Source: Porphyrobacter sp. LM 6
GTDB lineage: Bacteria > Pseudomonadota > Alphaproteobacteria > Sphingomonadales > Sphingomonadaceae
Length of the DNA: 64,000 bases
Assembly (NCBI RefSeq): GCF_001720465.1
Contig: NZ_CP017113.1
Coordinates: 1,488,001-1,552,000, forward strand
Direction of reading: 5' to 3'
The position numbers and the translations under genes are program-made. The notes below the pieces were generated by a model. The model searched no databases, had not been told where the DNA came from, and was given only the letters and a program-made list of their open reading frames with translations. Position 1 is the stretch's first letter. Each line of letters opens with the position of its first letter. Positions 36,130-44,363 of this stretch are shown here, one piece after another.

Positions 36130-37545
36130 ATGCAATACGTCTCGACACGCGGGAGCGCGCCGGCGCTCGATTTCGAAGGGGTGACGCTGGCGGGCCTCGC
36201 CAGCGATGGCGGCCTCTATGTACCTGTCGAATGGCCGCGTTTCAGCGCAGCCGAGATCAGGGCGATGCGCGGCCTTGCCTATCCCGATCTCGCCGCACGG
36301 ATCATGGCACCCTTCGTGGCGGGCAGCCTGACCGAGGACGAGCTGCTCGGCCTGTGCCACAAGGTCTATGGCGACTTCGGCCATGCCGCTGTCACCCCGC
36401 TGGTTCAGCTCGATCAGCAGCACTGGCTGCTCGAACTGTTCCACGGTCCGACGCTGGCCTTCAAGGATGTGGCGCTGCAACTGCTCGGGCGGTTGTTCGA
36501 GACCTTCCTCGAACGCCGGGGCGAGCGGCTGACCATCGTCGGCGCGACCAGCGGGGATACCGGCTCGGCCGCGATCCAGGCGGTGGCCGGGCTCGACCGC
36601 GTGGAAATCTTCATGCTCCATCCCAAGGGCCGGGTGAGCGATGTGCAGCGCCGCCAGATGACCACGGTGCTCGCGCCCAACGTCCACAACCTCGCGATCG
36701 AGGGCAGCTTCGATGACGCGCAGGCGCACGTGAAGCGGATGTTCACCGATCCGGACGTGACGCAGACCCTCAACCTCGGCGCGGTCAATTCGATCAATTG
36801 GGCGCGGCTGATGGCGCAGGTGGTCTATTACTTCGCCTCCGCGCTGCAACTGGGCGCGCCTGACCGCACGGTCGCCTATTCGGTGCCGACGGGCAATTTC
36901 GGTGACGTGTTCGCGGGCTATGTCGCGGCCAAGATGGGCCTGCCGATCGAGCGGCTGATCGTCGCCACCAACATCAACGACATTCTCCACCGCGCGCTTT
37001 CGAGCGGGGACTATTCGGCGGGCGGCGTAACCCCGACCATCACCCCCTCGATGGACATTCAGGTGTCCTCGAACTTTGAACGCCTGCTGTTCGATTGCGG
37101 CGGACGCGATGGCGCGGCTCTGGCCGAACAGATGCGCGCCTTCGAAGCCTCCAAGACGATGCAGCTCACCAATGCGCAAGGACAAGGTGCCGCAGCGCTG
37201 TTCACCAGCGCGCGGGCCGACCAAGCCGAAACCGCGCGGGCGCTGCAATGGGCCTATCGCCATGCGGGGCAGGTGATCGATCCGCACACCGGCGTTGGCC
37301 TGCACTGCGCGCAGGTGATCGCAGGCGCGGGCGGCGTGCCGGCAGGCGTGCCGCTGGTAACGCTTGCCACCGCACACCCCGCCAAGTTCCGCGATGCGGT
37401 TGAACGCGCCACCGGCGTCCGTCCGGCGCTGCCCGCGCGGGTCGGCGACCTGTTCGGGCGCGAGGAGAGCATGGTCGAGCTGGCGGGCGATTATGCCGCC
37501 ACCCGCGATCACGTGCTGGGCCACGCGGCGGGCGCACAGCGCTGA
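36130..37545 (+). CDS. thrC: Threonine synthase
   Basis: The 471-aa PLP enzyme converts O-phosphohomoserine to threonine. It has the PLP-binding Lys in GPTLAFKDVALQLLG, IVGATSGDTGSAAIQAV and VPTGNFGDVFAGYVAAKMG, matching the long ThrC class. The ATG at 36130 comes 11 bp after the SURF1 stop, so it probably shares the cox transcript. The order SURF1-thrC is a known arrangement in sphingomonads. Confidence 0.95.
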   Translation: MQYVSTRGSAPALDFEGVTLAGLASDGGLYVPVEWPRFSAAEIRAMRGLAYPDLAARIMAPFVAGSLTEDELLGLCHKVYGDFGHAAVTPLVQLDQQHWLLELFHGPTLAFKDVALQLLGRLFETFLERRGERLTIVGATSGDTGSAAIQAVAGLDRVEIFMLHPKGRVSDVQRRQMTTVLAPNVHNLAIEGSFDDAQAHVKRMFTDPDVTQTLNLGAVNSINWARLMAQVVYYFASALQLGAPDRTVAYSVPTGNFGDVFAGYVAAKMGLPIERLIVATNINDILHRALSSGDYSAGGVTPTITPSMDIQVSSNFERLLFDCGGRDGAALAEQMRAFEASKTMQLTNAQGQGAAALFTSARADQAETARALQWAYRHAGQVIDPHTGVGLHCAQVIAGAGGVPAGVPLVTLATAHPAKFRDAVERATGVRPALPARVGDLFGREESMVELAGDYAATRDHVLGHAAGAQR

Positions 37546-38435
37546 TGGCACACCTCATCCAGCAACCGCTGGTGATGGAATGCACCGGGTGGGACTCTTA
37601 CCGCCTCCTCGACAGCGGGGCGGGGCGCAAGTGGGAGGCGTTCGGCCCCTACAGCTTCATCCGCCCCGAACCGCAGGCGATGTGGCAACCGCGTTTGCCG
37701 GAATGGCCGGCGGCGGGCGAGTTCATCCCCGGATCGGACGAGGACGGCGGCGGGCGCTGGCAGTTTACGCATTCACTGCCCGATGAAGGCTGGAAGCTGG
37801 CGTGGAACGAGGTGCACTTCACCGCCCGCCCGACTCCCTTCCGTCACCTGCAATTCTTCCCCGACATGGCCCCGGTGTGGGACTGGATGCGCGGCCAGAT
37901 CGACGGGATGGACGCTGCCGAGACCATGAACCTGTTCGGCTATACCGGCCTCGGCACGCTGGCGCTGTCGCGCCACGGCAAGGTGACGCACGTCGATGCC
38001 TCGAAAAAGTCTGTGGCGCAGGCGCGCGAGAATGCTGCGCTGTCCGGCATGACAGACCGCCCGATCCGCTGGCTCACTGACGATGCAGCGAAGTTCACCG
38101 CGCGCGAGGTGCGGCGGGAACGGCGCTATGACGGGATTATCCTCGATCCGCCCAAGTTCGGGCGCGGGCCAGATGGCGAGGTGTGGCGGTTGGAGGAACA
38201 CCTCCCCGGCCTTATCGCCGATTGCGCCAAGCTGCTGGATAGCGAGAGCCGCTTCCTCTTCCTCACCGTCTATGCCGTGCGGATGAGCAGCCTTGCGATT
38301 GCCGGGCTTCTGGAAGAGGCGCTGCGTGGTCTGCCCGGCCAGATCGAACACGGCGACCTTGCGGTGCGGGAGGAAGGAGAGGGCGGTAGGCTGCTGCCGA
38401 CCGCAATCTTCGCGCGTTGGAGCAATCCCCGCTAA
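37545..38435 (+). CDS. Class I SAM-dependent methyltransferase (RlmI-like)
   Basis: The 296-aa protein has the SAM loop ETMNLFGYTGLGTLALS with VTHVDASKKSVAQARENA, and the catalytic-type motif IILDPPKFGRG, as in RlmI-type rRNA cytosine methyltransferases. Its N-terminal region lacks a clear PUA domain, so the exact rRNA target is uncertain. The start overlaps the thrC stop by one base, so the genes are cotranscribed. Confidence 0.87.
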   Translation: MAHLIQQPLVMECTGWDSYRLLDSGAGRKWEAFGPYSFIRPEPQAMWQPRLPEWPAAGEFIPGSDEDGGGRWQFTHSLPDEGWKLAWNEVHFTARPTPFRHLQFFPDMAPVWDWMRGQIDGMDAAETMNLFGYTGLGTLALSRHGKVTHVDASKKSVAQARENAALSGMTDRPIRWLTDDAAKFTAREVRRERRYDGIILDPPKFGRGPDGEVWRLEEHLPGLIADCAKLLDSESRFLFLTVYAVRMSSLAIAGLLEEALRGLPGQIEHGDLAVREEGEGGRLLPTAIFARWSNPR

Positions 38436-38444
38436 AGGCCCCCC

Positions 38445-38831
38445 ATGAGTGATTCGCTTACCCTTGAAGTCAACGATCTCGTCGTCGACGTGCTGACCGG
38501 CATCTATTCGGAAGAAACCGGCAAGCCGCAGCCGCTGCGCATCTCGATTGCGGCGCGCTATGCGATCGCGGATCGCTATGATCCCGAAACGCCGCTCGAT
38601 GCGTCCAAGAACTACATGGACCTGAAGTTCGCGGCCTCAGGCGGGCTGCCCAAGGGCGTGCATTTCACGCTGATCGAGGCGGTCGCCGATCACATCTGCC
38701 AGACGCTGTTCGTGCAGGACGCAAAGGTCGAGGCGGTGACGGTCAAGATCGTCAAGCTGGCGATTGCCGAAGCGGGCGAGCAGATCGGTATTACCCTCCA
38801 CCGCGAACGCCCGGCAGGCCACGGCGCATAA
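38445..38831 (+). CDS. folB: Dihydroneopterin aldolase
   Basis: The 128-aa protein fits FolB: an early VNDLVVDVLTGIYSEETGKPQ strand and a later TLIEAVADHICQTLF with the conserved Glu. FolB cleaves dihydroneopterin to hydroxymethyl-dihydropterin in folate synthesis. It lies between the methyltransferase and the moa genes, both pterin- or SAM-related. The epimerase branch of the family is an alternative. Confidence 0.85.
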   Translation: MSDSLTLEVNDLVVDVLTGIYSEETGKPQPLRISIAARYAIADRYDPETPLDASKNYMDLKFAASGGLPKGVHFTLIEAVADHICQTLFVQDAKVEAVTVKIVKLAIAEAGEQIGITLHRERPAGHGA

Positions 38832-38835
38832 GGCG

Positions 38836-39153
38836 ATGATGCGGCAGATCGCCATCGCCGCGCTGCCCGAGGCCGCCATCGATGCGGCCGAAGCCTTCAT
38901 GATGCACCACCTCGTCGCTGCGCGCGACGCCTTGACCGAGCCGGGGGTGAGCGCATTGGCAATCATCCTCCCGCCCGCCGCCCATGATCACCGCGACTGG
39001 CGCCTCGCGCTGGCCCGCGATCTGGCGCGCGCCGCCACGCCGCAGCGGGTCAATGTGGTTGCGGGCAATCCCGGCGAAGCGCTTGAGGCAACGTTACGCT
39101 TTTTGTCAGATGCGCCGGGCGTGACAGGGCATTATCTCGTGTGTCATGAATGA
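38836..39153 (+). CDS. Hypothetical Rossmann-like protein
   Basis: The 105-aa protein starts MMRQIAIAALPEAAIDAAEA, 4 bp after folB, and ends GVTGHYLVCHE. It alternates strands and helices like half of a Rossmann fold (ALAIILPPAAHDH, RVNVVAGNPGEALEATLRFL) but has no catalytic motif I can name. Its end overlaps the moaA start by 8 bp. The conserved-looking position between folB and moaA suggests a pterin-related role, which is inference only. Confidence 0.7.
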   Translation: MMRQIAIAALPEAAIDAAEAFMMHHLVAARDALTEPGVSALAIILPPAAHDHRDWRLALARDLARAATPQRVNVVAGNPGEALEATLRFLSDAPGVTGHYLVCHE

Positions 39154-40213
39154 TAATGTGCCGCCTGTTTCTCCCCGCAAGCCTGATCTGATCGTGCTGC
39201 GCGATGCCGCCGAGGCCGCGCCGCCGCTGATCGACCGCTTCCAGCGGCGCATCACCTATCTGCGCCTGTCGGTGACAGATCGCTGCGACCTGCGCTGTTC
39301 CTATTGCATGCCCGAGCGCATGACCTTCCTGCCCAAGAAGGAAGTCCTGAGCCTCGAGGAGCTCTATGATCTCGCCACCGGCTTCATCGCCCGCGGGGTG
39401 ACCAAGATCCGCATCACCGGCGGCGAGCCGCTGGTGCGGCGCGACATCATCGATCTGTTCACCGCGCTCGGCCGCAGGCTCGGGCATGATCTGACCGAGC
39501 TGACGCTGACCACAAACGGCACCCAGCTTGCGAACCATGCCGAGGCGCTGGCCAAGGCCGGGGTGAAGCGGGTGAATGTCTCGCTCGATACGCTCGACCG
39601 CGAAACCTTCGCCGCGCTGACCCGGCGCGACAGCTTGCCGCAGGTGCTCGAAGGGATTGCTGCGGCCAAGGCGGCGGGGCTCAAGGTCAAATTGAACGCG
39701 GTGGCGCTCAAAGGCACCAACGAGCACGAGCTGCCCGATCTGATCGCCTGGGCGCATCAGCAGGACCATGACGTGACCCTGATCGAGGTCATGCCGCTGG
39801 GCGATGTCGAGGAAGAACGGCTCGACCAGTATCTCCCGCTCGATACCGTGCGCGCGCGGCTTGAGGAGCGCTGGACTTTGAAGCCGCTTGCCTATTCGAC
39901 CGGCGGGCCGGCACGTTATGATGAGATCGCCGAAACCGGCGGCAGGCTCGGCTTCATCACGCCGCACACGGGCAATTTCTGTTCGGGCTGCAACCGCCTG
40001 CGGGTGACCGCCACCGGCCAGCTCTATCCCTGCCTCGGCGGGGGCGAGCGGGTCGATTTGCGCGCCGCGCTGCGGTCTGACGCGCCGGAGGCTAACCTCG
40101 CCGCCGCGCTCGATGAAGCGCTCAGGATCAAGCCCGAGATGCACCACTTCCGCATGGACACGCGCGGGGCCGATCCGGCGCTGGCGCGGCATATGTCGAT
40201 GACGGGGGGCTAG
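39146..40213 (+). CDS. moaA: GTP 3',8-cyclase
   Basis: The 355-aa radical SAM enzyme begins molybdopterin synthesis from GTP. The first [4Fe-4S] cluster motif is CDLRCSYCMPERM, ITGGEPLVRRDI follows, and the C-terminal cluster is in FCSGCNRLRVTATGQLYPC. The end ARHMSMTGG contains the usual C-terminal double Gly. The first 35 residues are a longer-than-usual tail. It overlaps the small upstream gene by 8 bp. moaD follows after 5 bp. Confidence 0.96.
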   Translation: MNDNVPPVSPRKPDLIVLRDAAEAAPPLIDRFQRRITYLRLSVTDRCDLRCSYCMPERMTFLPKKEVLSLEELYDLATGFIARGVTKIRITGGEPLVRRDIIDLFTALGRRLGHDLTELTLTTNGTQLANHAEALAKAGVKRVNVSLDTLDRETFAALTRRDSLPQVLEGIAAAKAAGLKVKLNAVALKGTNEHELPDLIAWAHQQDHDVTLIEVMPLGDVEEERLDQYLPLDTVRARLEERWTLKPLAYSTGGPARYDEIAETGGRLGFITPHTGNFCSGCNRLRVTATGQLYPCLGGGERVDLRAALRSDAPEANLAAALDEALRIKPEMHHFRMDTRGADPALARHMSMTGG

Positions 40214-40218
40214 GACGC

Positions 40219-40458
40219 GTGGTCACCATCGTGCTGCTTGGCAAGCTTGCCGATCTGGCGGGCGCGCCGACGCTCCAGCTTGCTGCGCCGCTTGACTGGG
40301 CGGGCCTCAAGGCAGGCCTTCCCGAAGCCCTGGCGGCGGTGCTGGATGATCCGAGGAACCGTGCGGCGCTGAACGGCGCGCTGGTGGCCGACAAGAGCGC
40401 ATTGCAGGCCAGCGCGGGCGACGAGATCGCCCTGCTGCCCCCCGTTTCGGGTGGCTGA
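40219..40458 (+). CDS. moaD: Molybdopterin synthase sulfur carrier subunit
   Basis: The 79-aa ubiquitin-like protein ends in the required Gly-Gly (LLPPVSGG), which carries sulfur as a thiocarboxylate to MoaE. The start is GTG at 40219, 5 bp after moaA. It overlaps moaE by 8 bp. Confidence 0.93.
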   Translation: MVTIVLLGKLADLAGAPTLQLAAPLDWAGLKAGLPEALAAVLDDPRNRAALNGALVADKSALQASAGDEIALLPPVSGG

Positions 40459-40915
40459 CTCTATGCCGATGCGCGATATCCGCCTGCTCGATCAGATGTT
40501 CATTCCCGGCACGCTGATCGGGCCGTTCACCAATGCCAATCCCGGCCTTGGGGGGGTGTGCACCTTCGTTGGCGAGGTTCGCTACGATGAAGGCGTAGAG
40601 GCGCTGGAACTGACGCATTACGAACCGCTGACCCTGCCGGGGATGCACGAACTGGCCGACCGTGCGTTCGAGCGATTCGATCTGATGGGGCTGTTGATGG
40701 TCCACCGGGTCGGGATGATGCGCCCGGGGGAGCCAATCGTCTGTGTCTCGGCCGCAGCACTCCACCGCCGCGACGCGATCGACGCGGTCGATTTCTGCAT
40801 GGATCACCTGAAAAGCGCCGCTTGGTTCTGGAAGCGCGAGAAGCGGGCGGACGGCTGGCACTGGATCGAGCCGCGCGAACAGGATCATAGCGATCTGGCG
40901 CGCTGGCAGCGGTGA
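40451..40915 (+). CDS. moaE: Molybdopterin synthase catalytic subunit
   Basis: The 154-aa protein has GVCTFVGEVRYDEGVEALEL, VHRVGMMRPGEPIVCV and the active-site Lys-containing CMDHLKSAAWFWKREKRADG followed by WIEP. It adds sulfur to cyclic pyranopterin. GTG at 40451 overlaps moaD by 8 bp, and ATG at 40463 or 40469 are alternative starts. It ends the plus-strand run that began at coxB. Confidence 0.94.
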   Translation: MADSMPMRDIRLLDQMFIPGTLIGPFTNANPGLGGVCTFVGEVRYDEGVEALELTHYEPLTLPGMHELADRAFERFDLMGLLMVHRVGMMRPGEPIVCVSAAALHRRDAIDAVDFCMDHLKSAAWFWKREKRADGWHWIEPREQDHSDLARWQR

Positions 40916-40916
40916 T

Positions 40917-40930
40917 TTGATCCGCGTCAA
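40917..40930. promoter_or_regulatory. FNR/FixK-type operator upstream of a membrane-protein gene
   Basis: TTGATCCGCGTCAA matches TTGAT-N4-ATCAA except G for A at one position. It begins 2 bp after the moaE stop and is centred about 60 bp before the ATG at 40984, almost the same distance as the box at 941-954. An FnrL-like gene lies immediately downstream on the other strand. Control by Fnr is inferred. Confidence 0.72.
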
Positions 40931-40983
40931 AGCAGGCCCGCCGCCGGCCCGCTAATCATCCTCCAACACAAGGAGGATCACTC

Positions 40984-41421
40984 ATGAGCCACATGCTTCA
41001 CGATCATCTCGCCCGCGGCGAGGCCCGCCTGGTGGGCCAGCCGGGCGAAGTCGCGGCGCGCCATCAGGTCGAGAAGGACCGCAATTTCGGCCTGCCGACC
41101 GCGCTCTATGCCGCGACCATTGCCTGCTATCTCGGCTTTCTGGTGATCGTCGGCAGCGCCTTTGCCAATCCGGTGCTGGCAATCCCGATGGCGATCATCG
41201 TGCTGCTGATTGCTGCGGGCTTCGGCGTTCCGGCGATCTGGACGCGGCTGGCGGGCAATGCGTCCGAACCGCAGACGCTCGGCGAATTCGAAACGCGCGG
41301 CGTGATGACCCACACCGGCCGTCTCGCTCCCAAGGATGCGACCATTCAGGTGCTGATCCTGCCGGTGCTGCTGGTGGTCTGGGGTCTGTCGATCGCGGTG
41401 ATCGCCGCAATCGTCGCCTGA
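40984..41421 (+). CDS. Hypothetical membrane protein, likely FNR-regulated
   Basis: The 145-aa protein has a polar N-terminus with His (SHMLHDHLARGEARLVGQPG), two adjacent membrane segments at about 40-80 and a third at 122-145. I do not recognise the family. A very good ribosome site (AAGGAGG) and an FNR-type operator precede it. The position next to the Fnr gene suggests a role under low oxygen, such as a respiration-linked membrane protein, but no cofactor motif is visible. Confidence 0.8.
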   Translation: MSHMLHDHLARGEARLVGQPGEVAARHQVEKDRNFGLPTALYAATIACYLGFLVIVGSAFANPVLAIPMAIIVLLIAAGFGVPAIWTRLAGNASEPQTLGEFETRGVMTHTGRLAPKDATIQVLILPVLLVVWGLSIAVIAAIVA

Positions 41422-41470
41422 CCGGCGCTCTACAAGTTTGCTCCCCGACTGCGGGGCGGTGGGCCTTGGC

Positions 41471-42160
41471 TTACCGCCCCGATATTTCGTGGAGCAGCGC
41501 CGCATCGCACAGCACGATACCGCGTTTGCCTTCGCGCCGGATCGCACCCATGTCCTCCAATTCGCCGAGCTTGCGGCTGACGGTTTCGATCGTCAGGCCG
41601 AGCATGCTGGCAATCTCGCCGCGGGTCAGCGGTAATTCGAAGGCGGGGGCAAGATGGCACGAGCTGTCGCTCGCGGCGGCGGCGAAATCGTGGAGCAGGG
41701 CGGCAAGGCGCGCCTCCGCGCTGGCATGGCCGGTCAATTCGAGCAGCGTGCGGGTGGCGAGTAGATCCGCCTGGCTGCGGCGCAGCAACGCACGGGCAAG
41801 CGCGGGATAATCTTCGATGGCGCGCTCGATATCGCGGCGCGCGAAGGTGCACAGCCGGCTTTCGGTCAGCGCCACGACATCGTGATGCGCGAAAGGCGCG
41901 AACAGCTCGCCGATGAAACCCGCCGGGTGCACCAGTGCGAGGATCTGTTCGTTGCCGTCCTGATCGACCGCCGAAACCTTGAGCGCGCCGGTCAGCAGGG
42001 TGGCACAGGCGGCTTCCTCGTCGCCGCTTGCGAACAGCATCTCGCCGCGCTTGAGCACACGCGTGCGCCCGGCGGCAGCCATGGCTTCGCGTTCTTCAGG
42101 GGTCAGCACCGCACAGGCGGCGGTGTCCTTGACGGGGCAGGTGCTGCACGCGAGGTTCAC
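41471..42160 (-). CDS. Crp/Fnr-family oxygen sensor (FnrL-like)
   Basis: The 229-aa regulator has a cyclic-nucleotide-like sensor domain and a C-terminal winged helix (LPLTRGEIASMLGLTIETVS). The N-terminus MNLACSTCPVKDTAAC gives C5, C8 and C16, and C104 (SRLCTF) supplies the fourth Cys expected for an oxygen-labile [4Fe-4S] cluster, as in FnrL. The recognition helix ETVSRKLGEL is compatible with TTGAT half-sites, and two such sites occur in this window. Its start overlaps a lipoprotein gene by 4 bp, so expression depends on that upstream gene. Confidence 0.9.
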   Translation of the reverse strand: MNLACSTCPVKDTAACAVLTPEEREAMAAAGRTRVLKRGEMLFASGDEEAACATLLTGALKVSAVDQDGNEQILALVHPAGFIGELFAPFAHHDVVALTESRLCTFARRDIERAIEDYPALARALLRRSQADLLATRTLLELTGHASAEARLAALLHDFAAAASDSSCHLAPAFELPLTRGEIASMLGLTIETVSRKLGELEDMGAIRREGKRGIVLCDAALLHEISGR

Positions 42161-42657
42161 GTTCCCATCACCTCCCAGAGCTTTGCCATCGCCGCGTCTT
42201 CGGCGGCGACCATGGCGGTGACCTGCGCGCGGGCGGCATCAATCCCCTGCGTCGGCGCAAAGGTCGTGGCGCTGCGGGCGGCCAGATCGTCGAGTTCGGC
42301 GAGAACGGTTGCGGTCGTCCCGCGGGCGGAGGCGAGTTCAGCCATCGCAACCAGCGCGGCGGCGCGGGCGTTGCTCTCGATCGACTGTCCGGTGGCAGCG
42401 CGCGCGAGTCGCAGGGCGGTGGCTTCCTTGCCGGAGAAGGCGGCATGGGCGCTGCTCGCACGCGAAAGGATCGCGGTAAGGCCCGCATCGTCGATCAGCG
42501 GGCGAATCGGTTCGGCAGGCTTTGCAGCGGGCGGCGCGGGCGGCGCAGTCTCGAACGGGCGGAGCGCAAGCGAGGGATAGCGGTCGCCATTGGCCGAACA
42601 GGCCGAAAGGCCCGCCATCAGCCCGACAATCGCAAAATGTTTCAGACGCGCGTTCAT
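42157..42657 (-). CDS. Predicted lipoprotein, unknown
   Basis: The 166-aa protein begins with a lipoprotein signal (FAIVGLMAGLSAC, lipobox Cys at about residue 20), then a Pro/Ala-rich linker, and an Ala-rich helical domain. I do not recognise it. It is the first gene of the unit with the Fnr-like regulator (4-bp overlap), an unusual pairing. A role in sensing is speculation. Confidence 0.78.
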   Translation of the reverse strand: MNARLKHFAIVGLMAGLSACSANGDRYPSLALRPFETAPPAPPAAKPAEPIRPLIDDAGLTAILSRASSAHAAFSGKEATALRLARAATGQSIESNARAAALVAMAELASARGTTATVLAELDDLAARSATTFAPTQGIDAARAQVTAMVAAEDAAMAKLWEVMGT

Positions 42658-42757
42658 AAAGATCCCGTATTGCGTTACCATGCCACCTGCCATTGGCAAA
42701 GGCGACTGTCAGAATCCGGCATCCTACTTTTTGGCATCGGACGGCCCGCTCGGGCGT

Positions 42758-42786
42758 TGACTTGGCAGCGCCTTTCCCCTAACGGC
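42758..42786 (+). promoter_or_regulatory. Candidate promoter for rplU-rpmA
   Basis: TTGACT at 42758-42763 and TAACGG at 42781-42786 are separated by 17 bp. This is a plausible sigma-70 promoter that would give a leader of about 100 nt before rplU. The leader holds a small hairpin (GGCAA-GGCA-TTGCC near 42838). The -10 match is only moderate. Confidence 0.4.
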
Positions 42787-42890
42787 ACGCATCTTTCCGG
42801 GGCTGCACCTTCGCAAGCCTCGCATTGCCGTTCGGTTGGCAAGGCATTGCCTGACCATCCGGACCAGCACAGACTTGAGAGTATAAAGCC

Positions 42891-43268
42891 ATGTTCGCTG
42901 TAGTGCGCACTGGCGGCAAGCAATATCGGGTTGCCGCCGGAGACAAGATTGCCGTTGAAAAGCTCGCGGGCGAAGCCGGCGACACCATCACGCTGGGCGA
43001 TGTCCTGCTGGCCGGTGAAGGCGAGACCCTTGCCGATGCCAAGTCGGTGACCGTTTCGGCGGAAATCATCGCGCAGGCCAAGAGCGAGAAGGTGATCGTT
43101 TTCAAGAAGCGTCGCCGCCACAACTATCGTCGCAAGAACGGCCACCGCCAGCAGATGACCCTGCTGCGCATCACCGCCGTTGGCGCGGGCGAAGCGAAGC
43201 CGGCCAAGAAGGCCGCTGCCAAGAAGACCAAGACCGAAGCCGCTGAAGCGGCTGCCTCGGCCGAATAA
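42891..43268 (+). CDS. rplU: 50S ribosomal protein L21
   Basis: The 125-aa protein starts [18 protein letters not shown] and has [20 protein letters not shown], diagnostic for L21. A Lys/Ala-rich tail of about 25 residues ([20 protein letters not shown]) extends past the usual L21 end, as in several alphaproteobacteria. rpmA follows after 14 bp. Confidence 0.97.
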   Translation: MFAVVRTGGKQYRVAAGDKIAVEKLAGEAGDTITLGDVLLAGEGETLADAKSVTVSAEIIAQAKSEKVIVFKKRRRHNYRRKNGHRQQMTLLRITAVGAGEAKPAKKAAAKKTKTEAAEAAASAE

Positions 43269-43282
43269 GGAGCGACTGAACC

Positions 43283-43552
43283 ATGGCACATAAGAAAGCA
43301 GGCGGTTCGTCGCGTAACGGTCGTGATTCGGCCGGTCGTCGCCTTGGCGTGAAGAAGTTCGGCGGTCAGGAAGTGATCGGCGGCAACATTATTATCCGTC
43401 AGCGCGGCACCCGCGTGTACCCGGGCGTGAACGTGGGCATGGGCAAGGACCATACCCTCTATGCGCTCGATGCCGGCGTGGTGCGATTCCACTCGGGCAA
43501 GCTCGGCCGCAAATACGTCAGCGTAGACGCGATGGCCGAAGCCGCAGAGTAA
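43283..43552 (+). CDS. rpmA: 50S ribosomal protein L27
   Basis: The 89-aa protein starts [20 protein letters not shown], followed by the standard [20 protein letters not shown]. The start needs no processing, unlike the extended Firmicutes form. It is cotranscribed with rplU. A structured intergenic region and terminator follow. Confidence 0.97.
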   Translation: MAHKKAGGSSRNGRDSAGRRLGVKKFGGQEVIGGNIIIRQRGTRVYPGVNVGMGKDHTLYALDAGVVRFHSGKLGRKYVSVDAMAEAAE

Positions 43553-43583
43553 GCGGACGATTCGATAAAGGGATCGTCCGGTA

Positions 43584-43637
43584 AGGACGGTCCCGGTCGG
43601 TGAAAGACCGACCACTTGAGGGAGACAGGACCGTCCT
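43584..43637 (+). other. Hairpin that would compete with the following terminator
   Basis: Bases 43584-43593 (AGGACGGTCC) are exactly complementary to 43628-43637 (GGACCGTCCT) and enclose a second perfect hairpin at 43595-43613 (GGTCGGT/ACCGACC). The right arm reuses bases 43628-43632 of the terminator's left arm, so only one of the two structures can form at a time. Confidence 0.5.
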
Positions 43638-43664
43638 CACCAGAGGGGGTCCGTCTCCCTTTTT
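43619..43664 (+). terminator. Rho-independent terminator after rpmA
   Basis: A 13-bp stem with one bulged A (43619-43632 with 43648-43660) has a 15-base loop and is followed by TTTT. It would end the rplU-rpmA transcript before the GNAT gene. Confidence 0.85.
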
Positions 43665-43766
43665 GCATTCTCCCTCGAAAAACCGCGGAATTCCAAAGGT
43701 TCGCGGCAATGAAAGTGTCACGCGCTGTCGCTAGTGGCAGCGCGGGGCGAGGTAGGGAGAACGCTT

Positions 43767-44303
43767 GTGTTCCATCGCAGCGAAAGACTGTTCCTGAGAC
43801 CCGCTTTCCCCGAGGATTGCGGCGCGATTCTCGCAGGGATCGGCGACGAGGGCATCGTGCGCAATCTTGCGCGCGCGCCGTGGCCCTATCGTATCGATGA
43901 TGCGCGCGCCTTTGCCGCGCTCCCGCAGGATACGCGCCTGCCGCACTTCCTCGTCACGATCCCCGGCAAGGGCGTGATCGGCAGCGCCGGAATGGGCGAG
44001 CATGACGGCCAGCCCGAGCTCGGCTACTGGATCGCGCGCGAGCATTGGGGGCGCGGCTACGCCACCGAAGCGGCGGGCGCGGTGCTCAAGATCGCGCGCA
44101 CGCTCGGCCACCGCCGCGTGGTTGCGGGCCACTTCATCGACAATCCGGCATCGGGCAAGGTCCTGAGGAAGCTCGGCTTTGCGCCCACCGGACAGATCGC
44201 CAAGCGCCACAGCCTGGCGCGCGGAGGCATGGTCGATTCGGTCGAATATGCGCTCGATCTGGAGGCTGACATGGACCCGGCCACCTTCGCCCGCGCCGCC
44301 TGA
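43767..44303 (+). CDS. GNAT N-acetyltransferase (RimJ/RimL-like)
   Basis: The 178-aa protein has LGYWIAREHWGRGYATEAAG, the acetyl-CoA binding loop of the RimJ/RimL group, and NPASGKVLRKLGF at the C-terminus. It transfers acetyl from acetyl-CoA to an unknown amine. The start GTG at 43767 after GGGAGA is preferred over a GTG 11 codons earlier, because it aligns with the family start (FHRSERLFLRP). Confidence 0.87.
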   Translation: MFHRSERLFLRPAFPEDCGAILAGIGDEGIVRNLARAPWPYRIDDARAFAALPQDTRLPHFLVTIPGKGVIGSAGMGEHDGQPELGYWIAREHWGRGYATEAAGAVLKIARTLGHRRVVAGHFIDNPASGKVLRKLGFAPTGQIAKRHSLARGGMVDSVEYALDLEADMDPATFARAA

Positions 44304-44363
44304 GCGGGGCGGGCGGGGGTGCGGCTTGTTCGCACCTGCAAAAGCGACTAGGGGCAAGGCCGT

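Noticed and set aside
41453..41480. Possible two-way terminator (GGGGCGGT/ACCGCCCC)
   Set aside because: The 8-bp stem is perfect but it overlaps the fnr stop, has a 12-base loop and lacks a T-run, so I do not call it a terminator.
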